From Byssochlamys sp. IMV 00236 (taxonomy: Eukaryota > Ascomycota > Eurotiomycetes > Eurotiales > Thermoascaceae), in the NCBI GenBank assembly GCA_001931875.2, contig MSJH02000802.1, forward strand, positions 176,661 through 240,660: a stretch of 64,000 nucleotides of DNA. Reading direction: 5' to 3'. The translations under genes were made by a program, and so were the position numbers. Position 1 is the first letter of the stretch; each line of letters opens with the position of its first letter. The notes beneath the pieces are model-generated. The model searched no databases, was not told the origin of the DNA, and saw only the letters and a program-made list of their open reading frames with translations. This document shows positions 41,779-53,701 of the stretch, one piece after another.

Positions 41779-44090
41779 CTTCGTAGGATTGACAAGCTCT
41801 GATCACCGAGAGCTGCGATTGCAACGTTCCGCGGTAGCGAATAGAGAGGAATAACGATAGTTCTTCGCAGAAGAGACTGTGATACGATGGCTTTATCGAT
41901 TAACGAGCGTACGTGACGGATCTTGCACGTAGGATTAATGAATATCTCTCAATGCAAGCTGGACACGAGAGGCAAATGAGTAGAATCTTTCTGTGTTCAG
42001 TTGCCTCCAAGGTCGTTCTCCTGGTATCACGGGTCCGGGAAGGAACACCACGATCTCACGACTCTGCTGGGGACTAATATGGAAGGTGCGTGGCTACATG
42101 CTGCTAGCCGGGACAGTCTCCAGTGTACAGAGATACGACGATAGAGAATTGACTAAATTAACGTGTTTCTGCTCTCCACTGTAATGTGCCAGAGGGGAGC
42201 AGTAACGTCGATCATCGAGTATTCAGAAGCTATGTCAGCATCAAAAGATCAGTAGACCCTGCAACCCTCTGCATATCCTCTGCAGGGATCTAACTAATTG
42301 GAGCAGTCGCACGTGCATTTATTCTCCGTGGCATTTTGGCTACATCTCCACAATCAGGATAGAATCGACAATACGCCTGGACCCTGTACGAAAGACGCAT
42401 AGAACAATAGTATTATCTACCGCTAGCTAAAGGGTCATTTATATATTTCTTCATCTAGTTTATCATCTCCTTTGATAGGAACAGCAGCGAGACGTTCCCA
42501 AGCCTCCGCTTAGAAATTGTGCTAGGAACCAAAGTGGTTAAATGTTCAGACCGTCGATTTCACCCTGCCAAGCTAGCCAAATAATATACAGGATAAATTC
42601 TAATATTCTCCAACAAGAAGCGGACTTGTCATTGCAAAATCTGATAACTCTACTCTGTACAGAGGTAGCACGTATGTACATCCTTCTCACCCGTCAAAGG
42701 CTGCTATTCGGAATCATTACGACTTTCCACATCTCGCAGGGGAAAANNNNNNNNNNNNNNNNNNNNGGGGAAAAAAAAAAAAAAAAAAAAAAACGAACAG
42801 CCCCGTAGGATAGGAAGAGAGTTGATCTCGCCAAAGACTCAGTAATCAAAGAACTCATCTCCTGGACACACTGGCTTTAGATCCTTGGCGTACATAGCGT
42901 ACAAATACCTAGTATATGACCCAACCAATCATCTGCTTTCAAGACCGACGACATGTCTCGAAGGCCTCTACAGAGATAGCATAGGTTACCAGGCCAGCAG
43001 TGTCATTCTGAATACTGGCGCTGTACTCTTCTTCTTGTTTTAGGGTCTATGAACTACTTACGTTCTCGAATCACAGATGAATAATGTACACTAGAGCTAC
43101 GCTGCACCGTTGTCACTCGTACCAAGTCGTGAAAGCAATAACCTCAAGGTAATGAGAATTGAACAAGATTGAACATTGATTTAAATTGCGTTTATTCTTC
43201 TGAGGGCATTACATATCTTTTGAAGACATCTAATAACCTCTTCGTCCACCACGTATCTCCTTTCCTTACCTCGTGTTTCCGTATCTCTCTCAATATAGAA
43301 GGATATTGCATTCGCAGTTGTCTTCCAGTCATGCCCGTCTGAAAAAGCCTTACACCAAGTATGCGAGGGGTTATCAAATGACTCTGTTCTCCTGACGTCT
43401 AAATAAGGCCACTGGTGTCATGCAGCACTGTCCTCGTGGAACAGGGATGTCGAATACGCCACGAGGAAGCACTGACGGGATCTCCCGGTTGCTATGCCGA
43501 AATTAGTCAGGTACAGCTATTGATGTTTACTGTCAATAGTCATCCATAATGAAGAGCTATCTAAGAAGTGAAAACAGAGGGAAGGGAAATCTCCACGATG
43601 GAAAAGATACAGTGTCCGGAAAAACACGCTGCCACTACCATCCTGAGGACAGTGAATTGAGCTAAGTCCTATTGTATCAATCACCTATTCATATCACCGA
43701 GACTGATTATGAATACAAACAATACTCTTTCACTATAGACAGGAATAATATATGTCAGGCAACGCTTCTAGTACTAGTCTGCGAACCAAGCTGCAGGCGT
43801 GATCCGCTGCGAAATGTACCGGTCTACTCGGTGGCCTCCCAGAAATAACATAGGACGACGTTCACTGTAGGCTGCAAAGAGAAGACATCCCTATTCACCG
43901 CGACTCCCCTCATTGACAGTCTTCAATTGAATGCGATTGAGCAAGAAGATACTCCAGCTGTCTTGTCATCCCTCGACATCTTCTTTCCACGATTTGTGAA
44001 TACTGCACAGACTTGGTATCCGTTACCAGTTTCCTCTCTTTTATTCTGGCTCATTCCTCTGTTCGAGCTCACAGTCAGCGTCACAGCAGT
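41779..44090. other. Gene-poor region containing the assembly gap
   Basis: About 2.3 kb. Nothing is convincingly coding. The best fragment is a minus-strand open stretch at 43192-43377 (ends KRYVMPSEE) without a good ATG; it could be a relic or a missed exon. The gap at 42747-42766 prevents a full reading. Confidence 0.35.
42747..42793. other. Assembly gap (20 N) and adjoining poly-A tract
   Basis: Twenty N at 42747-42766 are preceded by ggggaaaa and followed by gggg and 23 A (42771-42793). The same ggggaaaa word on both sides shows that assembly failed at a homopolymer or simple repeat. The real distance is unknown. Confidence 0.95.
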
Positions 44091-46214
44091 ATGGAGTCCG
44101 ATCATACTGACATTGAAACCTTTATTAGAGAGCACACCGTCTTACCTGGAGGCCACTACAATACAGATATCATTGACATAAACGCCGATTTGTGAGTGTG
44201 CTACGTAGATATTATTTATTAAGTCCCGGTCTAACTCGCGCAATAGAGACTGGTCTGATCTGATGAACGATCTTGATCAAGAGCACACGATTGATCAGAC
44301 AGGCATGGAGCCAAAGGAGGCTCTTAACAACAACACAGCCGGATCTACGACGGCTGAGGCTGATGCAATGGTCAAGGAAGAGCATGAAGACAACGCTCAG
44401 CATTCGCCTCGACAATCTCATAGCAGTGAAGTCGAGGACGACATGGGGTATGACCAACATGCCCATGAACCTGCAGGGGGCAACTTCAAATCCAGTCCCA
44501 CATACACTCATGCGGATGTTGATTCGAGCCCCCTCCTATTCAGTGCCGGAATCGACAATATGCTGCACGGTGGGATGAACAACCAGATGAACCTCGACTA
44601 CTATCCTCTCCAACTTTCCCAGAGCAACGTCATGCGTGACTTGAACGCTAGAAAGGCCGCGCGATCCCGCGCAGCTACAGTGTCGACGACACGAGACTTC
44701 CTCGAGAGACACAGCGCGTCCAGGAACCCTCATCCAAATCCTCTTCCAACCCTTGAGAGTTTGCGGTACAAATACGGCGAAAGGGCTCCACCACCAAGTG
44801 AAGCGCTCCCTGATGATGTACCCTTTATCGATGACCTCTTGAATCCGCATCTCAGTGGGGTTGATATGGAAACGATCTTCTCTTCCGCAGAGGAAGCCAG
44901 CTCCTATTACTCCCAGGAGTTCCACCTTCCCCCAGACGACAGTGTCCCCACCACGATCGAGCAAAAGAAGGCAATCGTCAAAGCACTTTGTACAGCGATC
45001 ATGAGCGTCGAGAAGGCGGAAGACAACCCCGGTATGATCAGACCATTCGCGGAATGCAAGTACTCTCCCAGAAGGGTTGAGCTCGCGTGCTGGCACTTGT
45101 TGGTAAGAGGCCCCGCTACATGATAGCCAGAGGAGGTCATTAACAGATTATCAGGAGGCATGCATAACACGACATGTATCAGGACCTTTGTTGGCGGCGT
45201 ACGATGTTAAGTACAAACAGTCGAGCGATATCCCTACCTTCGCGGAGAGAATGGACAGGATATTTAAGTGCCTCGTGGTATGAAATGCTCACTTAGGACA
45301 TACCGCGCATACATGTGGAAGCTAACTCCCATACGAAAGACCCAGAAGACGATCTGCAAGCACCTTCTTGACCCATTTTATTTGTACACCTTTGTCGATG
45401 ATCCAATCGGTGCTCACAAGGTAAACGAAGCCTGCTGTGCAAGCATAGAAATAGCATGAAGCTAACAATGGAGCAGAGGGTCATTGCAAACAAGACCCTC
45501 AATAGACGCAAAGGAGAGGTTATGAATGCTGGAAAACAAGTCCTTGGCCATGGTCGAGTTAATCCTGCTGCCGGGACTATCACACCTGGAAGCCGCGATC
45601 CAGAAGATCCCTTCACTGCTGGCTCGCCGTTCAGTACTCCGCAACACGGTATGAGCACGACTGCAACGATGAGCCCCGACAGTGTCAACCGCAGAGGTAT
45701 CGCTTCGATGATGTTGAGTAGCCCAGCCTCTTCATCTCCAGGCTCAGAGAAATATAACCTGCCAGGACTTCAGCGAGGTGTGATCACGGGTACTTCTTCA
45801 TTCAATGCAACTCCAAACTTGGCTCATATTAATCGCTCCTTGCATTCGAGCCCGATAATGAGGAGCATGCACACGGTCAGCCCGGGGCTGACCAGTTTGT
45901 CTCACAATAACTCTGGACAAGCTAGTAGAAGACAAAGCTTTCGAGAGTCGGAGGCTAGTCAGCTAAGGGCACAAGTTGCTGCGCAGTTCCAGGCTGCTCA
46001 TCTGGCTGGCATCGATCCTGCGCTTCGGCCTCAAGCTAGACGGATGACAGCTCCTACTTCTCACCCACGCACAGATGCCGAAAATACTCTAGAAGCAACA
46101 GGGAGCAGAAGAGTCAAGGGAAATACTGGTGCATCCGCGGGTCGTCGCAAGCGCAAAGACTCCGATTCAGACTCGGAGTACCTTCCTTCGCCGGCGAAGA
46201 AGGCCCAGCGTTGA
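44091..46214 (+). CDS. Conserved-looking fungal protein of unknown function, probably nuclear
   Basis: Five exons (44091-44191, 44247-45102, 45155-45277, 45340-45420, 45477-46214) give 632 residues. I do not recognise the family. The N-terminal 180 residues are acidic and Asn/His/Ser-rich. A folded part seems to run from about 230 to 370: TIEQKKAIVKALCTAIMSVE, VELACWHLLEACITRHVSGPLL, FAERMDRIFKCLVTQKTICKHLLDPFYLYTFVDDPIGAHK. The rest is Ser/Pro/Thr-rich and ends with RRKRKDSDSDSEYLPSPAKKAQR-type sequence, a bipartite nuclear-localisation look. The fourth exon is chosen because the intron before it has a perfect GCTAAC branch site and restores frame. Transcription or chromatin work is a guess. 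Confidence 0.75.
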
Positions 46215-46505
46215 AGAATTCCGCTCCTTTTCCAACTTCTACGGATCTTTTCTTTTTCTTTTTTTTTCCCTTTCTCCTTTTGCTTTACTTTTTTCTTCTG
46301 GGGTTTGGTGGTATTTCTTTCTATTATTCTTCATGCCTTGGACTCTTCCTGACAATACCCCAAGCAAACTGACTGCACGGTCCTAGTTTGGTTTTCTTTT
46401 CATGATATCATTTCTCGGGCTTTCCTTCCAGCACTGTACAAGTAGATCAATCAAATCAATATGACCTTTTAACTCCTTGAGGAAGCAGCCTCACCAAGGT
46501 TCTCC
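46215..46505. other. Convergent intergenic region, T-rich
   Basis: A T/C-rich stretch (46,230-46,340) directly follows the stop codon and is probably 3' UTR. No other feature. Confidence 0.4.
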
Positions 46506-47549
46506 CTATTGCTTGTCAGGGATTGTAATGCCGTATCTCTCGTAAGGAAAATTCTCTAGGGTGAGAAGAAGCTCTCCCCACCCATCGCCTTCCTCGCCAG
46601 GCCGTCCAGCGCCTTTCATCCTCGGTGCCTGCAATTGCTCGGCCTCCTTTTCTGAATCCGATTTTTCCTCTTCCTTATGTGCACCCGTCAAACCGGCCAG
46701 GACCTCCTCTTCGCGCCCTTTGTATTCTTGTAATAGCCCAGGATGCGGGCACCAGACCACTCTCATACCAGCTCGCCGACCAGCCTCGACGCCAGGAACG
46801 GCATCCTCAAAAACCAGACATTCCTCGGGTTTGACGTCCTCTTCCCCTTTCTTCCTCAGTTCCTGATTGATTGTCTCCAAGGCCAGCAGGTAGATATCAG
46901 GTAGGGGCTTCCCTCTACCCTTGCCAATACGCGGATCATCTCCCAGGACGCGTCTCGAGTCCGGAAAGACTGAGAACAAATCCGTCAGGTGATCTGTCTT
47001 CAGCTTGAAGTTCTTACTATGCGAAGAAGTTGCCAAGGCGATATATACGGGCTTATCCGTGTTCTCTGTCGAGGATAGGTTCTGCAGAAGCTCTGGAATG
47101 CCAGGGAGGGGTTTGGAGCTTGGGAAGTGCTTGGCTTGTAGGGCGGACTGCTTTTGTGCGTATTCTTCAGGAGAGATGGGAAGTTGGGCCCAGTCGTGGA
47201 ATATCCGGCTGGCCTATTACTTGGAGTGGAAAGTGGTCAATGGATGTTTGCCTTGTAGAGAGTCTGGATCTAGAATGAAGTTGGGCATGTGCGGCTATAG
47301 AATATATCGTACCTCTGGCGCCGGCCGGCCTTGCAATTGAGCCTTGATCGGCCATGGGAGAGTTGGCCGTCCGTATTGTTGCAAAAGCTCGTTCGTGATG
47401 GCAGTATACTTGTCTTCCGAGTCGATAAGCAGGCCATCCATGTCGAACAGGCACGCCCGCACGCGGGGGAAGCTGCGGGGCAATCAATCAGCATGGCAGG
47501 GGAATCGGGATGATGACCGGAGATCTTACTTTTCCTTCTTAGTCGCCAT
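46506..47549 (-). CDS. HAD-superfamily phosphatase (HDHD1/GS1-like)
   Basis: Three exons on the minus strand (47530-47549, 47313-47472, 46506-47213) give 295 residues. Motif I is FDMDGLLIDSE, with Asp17 as nucleophile and Asp19 as acid/base; motif II is ALATSSHSKNF; motif III/IV is ECLVFEDAVPGVEAGRRAGM. The helical cap lies between motifs I and II (YGRPTLPWPIKAQLQGRPAPEAS). This arrangement is that of the pseudouridine-5'-phosphatase/GS1 group, which dephosphorylates small phosphate esters. Before the end the chain carries an acidic insertion (EEEKSDSEKEAEQ) of unknown role. Exon 1 is only 20 nt. The gene diverges from the TPR gene with 263 bp between starts. Confidence 0.88.
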
Positions 47550-47812
47550 TCTGAGGAATGTGGCCTGCTGGGAGTCTTGCTTAGAACTGTTAGAGTGACG
47601 AATGTCGAGGAGGAAGAACAAAACAGACTCTCTTCAGTTGCAGTATGACTGGCTTTAGATGATTGTATTTCTGCAGGGACAGGTGGGCGGGCGGGGAACC
47701 CAAAAGCGGGATGCCGAACGGAGCGAGTCGCCGACTCCGCGCTTTTTGGCCGCCAGCTCACTCGAGATCTGCTGGTCGTTTAATGAGCTTTCTATCTCGC
47801 AGCACTTAAAAG
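47550..47812. promoter_or_regulatory. Shared divergent promoter of the HAD and TPR genes
   Basis: 263 bp between two start codons on opposite strands. No TATA box is evident. Confidence 0.45.
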
Positions 47813-48783
47813 ATGGCGAAAGACGAAGCTGCGCCCGAGCAAAGCAAGAGCCAGAAGAATAGCCATGGGGCTGACAGTGACAGTGAAAACGAAGACGAGT
47901 TCCACGACGCACGGTTTCCTCCCGAGGAAGAAGCTGTCAGTTACGCCGTTTCTACTCCAAGTTGCATAGGACCTATATACTAACTTGAGTTGCTTGCAGA
48001 GATTGCTGCAGGAATTGCATGATGTGAAAGCTGAAGCTAACAAGCTCTTCGCGTCTGCTTGCTATGACCAAGCTATCTCAGCCTACGACCGTGCCCTTGC
48101 CTCTTGTCCGAACTATCTTGACTATGAAATCTCCGTTTTGCGAAGCAACATTGCGGCGTGCCATCTGAAGCTAGAAGACTGGAAATCAGCAGTTGATGCC
48201 GCTACGGCCAGCATTGAAGCTCTCGAGAGATATCTTCCGTCATCGAAACCAGGCACTGACAACGCAAAGAATGGTGGGGAGAACAAGCAGGAAGAACAAG
48301 CGGATGCGGGCGCCGTTGTGGAGCTCTCAGGAGAAGATGACGAAGCACAGAAACAACTCGAGACTTTGAAGCGGAATGATGAACAGAAAGAAAACGTGCG
48401 ACGGATACGGGCGAAGGCTCTTATGCGACGCGCAAGAGCGAGGACTGAGCTGGACGGTTGGGCAAATCTACAAGGAGCGGAGGAGGATTATAAGGAACTT
48501 ATCCGCATGGAGAATCTACCGCCGCAGGATAAGAAAATCGTCCAGAGGGCCCTCAGGGAACTTCCAAATAGAATAAACAAGGCCCGAGAAAAGGAGATTG
48601 GGGAGATGATGGGGAAGCTGAAGGAGGTATGTTCTTCATCCAGTTCTGTCTATCTGGACTTTTGCTGACTGGGTTTTATAGCTTGGTAACGGAATCCTAA
48701 AGCCCTTCGGTCTTTCCACTGATAACTTTAACTTTGTCAAAGACGAAAAGACGGGCGGCTATAGCATGAACTTCCAGTCTTGA
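47813..48783 (+). CDS. TTC1-like tetratricopeptide repeat protein
   Basis: Three exons (47813-47935, 48000-48626, 48682-48783) give 283 residues. The N-terminal 41 residues are acidic and Ser-rich. TPR helices follow: LHDVKAEANKLFASACYDQAISAYDRALASCP, then YLDYEISVLRSNIAACHLKLEDWKSAVDAATAS in pieces, a charged insert (about 120-165) and RRIRAKALMRRARARTEL with AEEDYKELIRM. The C-terminus LGNGILKPFGLSTDNFNFVKDEKTGGYSMNF is characteristic of TTC1, a co-chaperone-type protein reported to bind Hsp90/Hsp70 tails. Introns are phase 0 with GTCAGT and GTATGT donors. Confidence 0.87.
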
Positions 48784-49462
48784 TGACGGGTTCAAGCGTG
48801 GAACCGTCACAGGGCTCATGAATATTCTTCTCAAATACCCTTACCGACTATTATTAGAACGAAAATCAATTTGTGATCTATCAATCCCGACAACGCCCTG
48901 CAAGGAGGACGACATTCATATTATCCATATTATTCCTCGCATATAGGATACAGATGCGTACTTGGCCAGATGATCTATTTACGCATACAATACACATGGG
49001 AGCATGTAGGCTAGCTTTTATATTCATGAATAAAATTAAATATATCTCTGAAATATTGCCTGTGTACCTGTACCAAGATGATGTTCAGGAACCGTGGCCC
49101 AAGTCAGATGAAGGCGCGCTTCTGTACAGGTAGTACTGGACCATTTGGAAATCCCCCTTTCAACCTACGTAGTCTACAGGTGCCCCTGAGTATGCAGGCG
49201 AGTGATTAGCTTGCTGCAAGCAGAGTACGAGGTTTCATGGTATCCCCAAGATGCTTTTGCCTAGATTATCTATCTACTTACAAAATGGATATGCAAGGAT
49301 GTAGACCAGTATTTCCTATTTATTGGGTCCTATGTCTCCACGAATGTCCTGTTCACTTGACCAACCATAGATCCCACGAACCGTAAGCCAAGTGACCCGA
49401 AAGGATCATGGCAGGTTCCGCTGTAGAGGATACTTGGTACACTTGCACGCTTTCCACAGTAT
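48784..49462. other. Convergent intergenic region
   Basis: Nearly 680 bp between converging genes; AT-rich. No exon or RNA gene recognised. Confidence 0.4.
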
Positions 49463-50380
49463 TCATTCTCTATCGTCATCCTCATCCTTGTCCGAATCCT
49501 CCTCGGATCTTGCGCCGTCGTAGCCATGCAACCGTTCGAACAATTCTACCTCCATTCGTTGTGCGGGAAGAGGGCCTCGGAGGATCTCGCCTACCATGTC
49601 TGAGCCTGGTGGGAAATCGAACTCCCACATGGGCTCACCAGCACCGCGCATATTGCACAGCACTGCTTGCTCAAAATGCCATCGTAGAAAGAGATCAACG
49701 ACCCTTTGGGGATGATTCTGCTGCCGGCAACACACATGCATGACTCTATTGTGGAACTCCCATGTGCTTGGCCGAAATGCGTGAACTCTGTAACCAGCGT
49801 TCGGATTCACGGCGATTTCATAACTATCCCAAAGTGCATGGATGTCTTGACGCAGCAGGATACCGTTTTGAGGGGAATTTACGTCCTCGGAAATGTCATA
49901 GGTGAGCTTGTTTGCAAATCCGTGCACAGTGAACAACTCAGATAGGGACCGAGGGTATATATGCGCCGCTTGAAATCCAGTCCAACTATCATATGGCGCG
50001 TCTAGAGCCCGGTTATGGGTAATTACGCACCGTCGGTCACGGTGTCTCACTTGGTCCCTGAATCTCTCCGTGCTGGCCGTACTTTCCAATGACATAGTTC
50101 TTGGGAAGTAACGTTCATTGCTGACGCTGACTTCCTGTCCCTCGATACTTGGATGTACGACGTACCGACCATGACGAAGGACTTGTGAGGTTGGAGATAT
50201 GGGGGTGGTAGACCCCCATTCACAGACATGAAATGCGTTCGGTGGTACAAAGAGCACTCGAAGCATATCCAGAAACTGTGCTCTTGTCAAGTTCCTTGCA
50301 GCACATAGTCCAGCTTGAATGGTGCCCGGTTCCGATGCTAACTCGATGAAAACATTTCTAGCAGGGGAACGGTCGCTCAT
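49463..50380 (-). CDS. HNH-domain protein (HNH_2-like)
   Basis: A single-exon minus-strand gene of 305 residues. The middle matches the fungal HNH_2 type: RDRRCVITHNR supplies the first Cys, FQAAHIYPRSL the His pair region, and SPQNGILLRQDIHALWDSYEIAV the closing N-x-x-H half. Only one Cys is in the usual CxxC position (CVIT), as in many HNH_2 proteins. The N-terminal 110 residues look like a separate small domain; the tail is acidic (EEDSDKDEDDDRE). HNH folds cut DNA or RNA, but these fungal proteins have, as far as I know, no established substrate. The gene lies at the left border of the accessory region. Confidence 0.8.
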   Translation of the reverse strand: MSDRSPARNVFIELASEPGTIQAGLCAARNLTRAQFLDMLRVLFVPPNAFHVCEWGSTTPISPTSQVLRHGRYVVHPSIEGQEVSVSNERYFPRTMSLESTASTERFRDQVRHRDRRCVITHNRALDAPYDSWTGFQAAHIYPRSLSELFTVHGFANKLTYDISEDVNSPQNGILLRQDIHALWDSYEIAVNPNAGYRVHAFRPSTWEFHNRVMHVCCRQQNHPQRVVDLFLRWHFEQAVLCNMRGAGEPMWEFDFPPGSDMVGEILRGPLPAQRMEVELFERLHGYDGARSEEDSDKDEDDDRE

Positions 50381-51870
50381 CCTGGGAGAGCGGCAGGGTG
50401 AAGGCTTGGAGAGACAATATCCTAAGACAACGTAAAGTCAATCTTCTCCCCATTCGAAGTGACGAAGGGACTCCGCACAATACCTTTGTCTGTCCAAGCC
50501 TGTTAACCTCATTGGGCACTTCTCCATCCAAACTTTGAGATTGTGTAAGGTTAAAGTGGAGACGATAAAGTGAGATAAATATAAGTCCTCAATAATCTAA
50601 AACCTGAGGTCAGTAGATATTATGAGATCATATGTGAGTCTGAAAGGATAGTAATATCGAAGTATAGCAGACGCAATGAATACTATATACGCTTAACCAT
50701 GTTTGATAGCCGTACCTTGGTTTACAGGTAAGATCCCGTGATAGTGGTAAATCATCTTTCTATCTCTGGCAGCCTAGCAACGACTATTTGATAGTTCAGC
50801 CACGCTAGGCGTCGTTGGCACAAAGAAATTTCTTCTTCGAACTTGAGTGCTTCGATATTGTCGATCGATACTATATTCCTATGGGCAATGCACGCAAGCC
50901 CACGATAATAATATAAATAGGAGCAATAAAGGTCCAAGTGATAACGAACTGTCTATAGTTTCAAGGCGGCTAATACATACTCTTAGCAGGCTAAAGCTGC
51001 ATGATGCTTAGATTCAGTGGTAAGCGGAGGCTATTTATCGCTATTGATGGAGTTTGTTGCAGAGATGGTGTGGGAGAACTTCGTCAGACTGATTAGCTGG
51101 ATAGGCAGTCTCCTTCATTAATAGAAAACTTCCCTGAACATTCGGGTGTGAATAACAGGGTGAGAGCGGAGGAATCCATTTTCTCCACTCGGTTTATTCC
51201 TTCTTGATAGACTCCGAGGATATGGTGAATTGCCGAGGCGAATAGTTACAGAAATAGGATCGGATTCTGTAGGTATTTGTGAGCTCTCTGTGAATTTAAA
51301 CGTTTGACTCATGCACGACCCAGTTTTTATCATACTCTACATCCCAGTGAATATCATGACACTTGCTAAGGTAACGCATACTGCTGCAGAAGAAACTAGT
51401 TTCAACCGTTTAATCATCCTCCGTTGGGGGATTCACGGGGTACTTAGTAAGTAGAAGGAACTTTAATCATCCAGAGAGATGCTCTGGAAGCCGAAACGGA
51501 AAACATGTTGTCTCTCTTTAGGTCCTTGGTAAGTTTATTAGGGAAATTTTCCTCATAATTGTAACATTTAGATACTCAGCACCTTTGTGGGGTGTCCTCT
51601 TGTACAGGTGCGAGACTGCGAGCTTTCATCCATCTCTCCCAGAACCCCACCACGGGAAACCCCCGCCAGGGGACCCGTCGTGAATACTGCTAGCAGAATC
51701 TGGATAACTAATAATGTGGGAGCTGACATGAGATGTTCCACTAATAAAGTCAAGCTGTTGAGGTAGAAATAGCATCTTAACAGTCCTGTGCCCGAGGTTT
51801 TACTGACACAGGTCATCCGCTACGTACTGAAGACATCTCACGTTTGACTACCCAATCCATCACTCACAAC
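50381..51870. other. Intergenic region between the HNH gene and the first esterase
   Basis: About 1.5 kb, AT-rich, with divergent promoters for the HNH gene and the esterase. No convincing exon. A minus-strand ORF (51568-51816) has no start context and no domain. Confidence 0.4.
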
Positions 51871-53701
51871 ATGGCGACCCTCAGGACTACGTCGCTAGGT
51901 GAGATCCGCGGCAAAACTGCTGATGGAGTGACTCAATACCTGGGTGTCAAATATGCCTCCTTAAGAAATAGGTTGGCAGATGCGGAATTAGTAGAGACTC
52001 GCGAAGGAGATGTCCTCGACGCGACAAAGGACGGGTAAGAGCATAACTAGCCCAGATCATGATGCATGACTGACCATTGCTGATCATTTACAGGCCAACG
52101 GTTCCCTCTTTTCATTTTGGTTGCGATCTCGAGCAGAGCGCCATACAGCACACTCTCCCAAAGAAGGAACTTCCTCAGTCAGATCTGGATGGTCTCAATC
52201 TGAACATCGCAGTTCCTGAAGGCACAACGTCAGCTTCAAAGCTCCCCGTATTTCTATTCATCCATGGTGGTGGCTTTGCTATTGGAGCCAATTCATGGCC
52301 CCAGTTTGACTGGGCCCGACTTGTCAAGCTCTCTGCGGAGAAGGGCTTTCCTATCGTGGCCGTTTCAATGAAGTAAGACTCGAGCAAAAATGATATCCTC
52401 GACGCTTGAAATTGCTGACTGGAGTAGTTACCGTCTAGGACCGTTTGGCTTCCTGACCTCTGAAGAGCTCCGTAAGGCTGGCTACAAGGCAAATAACGGT
52501 ATTAGGGACCAGAGGGTCGCTATGCAATGGGTACAGAAACATATCTCTGATTTTGGAGGTGATCCTAACAATGTTACTCTCGCGGGAATGAGCGCAGGTG
52601 GAGGTAAGGCATTATCTATCTCGGTTGTTAGGTGGTACCAGATGGCTAATATTTTTCAGCTTCCGTCACTATCCATCTTCTCTCAGACCAGCCACTCTTT
52701 AAACGTGCCATCGCAATGAGCGGCACCTATCTCCTTCTGCCGCCTGTTGAATATAATGCCCAAGAGGAGAACTATAAGGCTGCAATTGCTGCTCTCGGAT
52801 TAGAGGACAAGACAGTAGAAGAGCGAATTAAGGTGCTACTCGAGACACCAGCACAGGAAGTGATTACGAAATTGCCTCCTTCTATCGCCCTTACTCCTGC
52901 AGTTGATGGAGACCTTATTCCCTCGGGAATCAGTTTCTCTCAAACGGAGGACAGAAATTCCAAGGTCCTCAGAGCCAAGGAATGGTGTAAAGACCTGCTG
53001 ATTGGCGATGCCCAGATCGACGTGAGTATTAACCCAGATCATATGATTGATTTTGCTGCTAATAGATCGTTTCTCTAAAGGCAAGCATTACGGCATTCCT
53101 CCGCAGTGACCGCAAGACTGATGCGGCGAAGAAATTCGTATCAGCTATACGCAGCGTCCTTTCCACCTATCCACAGGAGGCAGAAGAGATACTTCAGCAA
53201 TACGGCGTAAAAGAGGACATGTCCGATGATGAAGCCTTTGTCGGGGTTATCAATTTTTCCAACGACATCTCCTTCTTTGCTCCTGTATTGACATTCGTTA
53301 AGGGATGGGAGGGAAACGCCTACGTGTATTATTTCAACGAAGGCAACCCGTGGGAGGGGCCATGGAAGGGGAGAGCTTCCCATATTGTCGACCTTGCGTA
53401 TTTCTTTCAGAACTACAGGGAATTCCTCACTCCAGCGCAACAAGCCGTGGCTACGGCATTGGCAGAGGACTTTTTCAAGTTCTGTCATGGTGTGGCGCCA
53501 TGGCCAGCTGTAAAGGGCGGCAACCTTGGGGGTGGCTTTGCAGCCCGCGTCTATGGTCCCAGTGACGAGAAGCCCGCTACTTCTGTTGTGACGCAGCCCT
53601 ACGGCGGAGAAACCATGCGTAGAAGTATTCTGCTTGATTATGCCGATAAGATTCCATTGGACCTCTTCGTGAAGGTCTGGGATAGGTATTTCGCAGAGTA
53701 A
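51871..53701 (+). CDS. Type-B carboxylesterase (alpha/beta-hydrolase)
   Basis: Five exons (51871-52034, 52094-52372, 52428-52603, 52660-53021, 53081-53701) give about 533 residues. The oxyanion loop is FIHGGGFAIGAN (His about 112) and the nucleophile elbow is AGMSAGGAS with Ser about 203; the usual Glu of GESAG is Met. QYLGVKYAS, NYRLGPFGFLTSEE, NGIRDQRVAMQWVQKHIS and FGGDPNNVTLAG are family landmarks. The likely catalytic His is in ASHIVDLAYFF. There is no signal peptide, so it should be intracellular. The last intron could end at 53065 or, preferred, at 53080 because CTAAT at 53059-53063 suits that acceptor. It hydrolyses an ester, amide or lactone; the substrate is unknown. Confidence 0.87.

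Noticed and set aside
43192..43377. Minus-strand open stretch ending KRYVMPSEE
   Set aside because: No ATG in a plausible place and no flanking exon could be joined; may be a relic.
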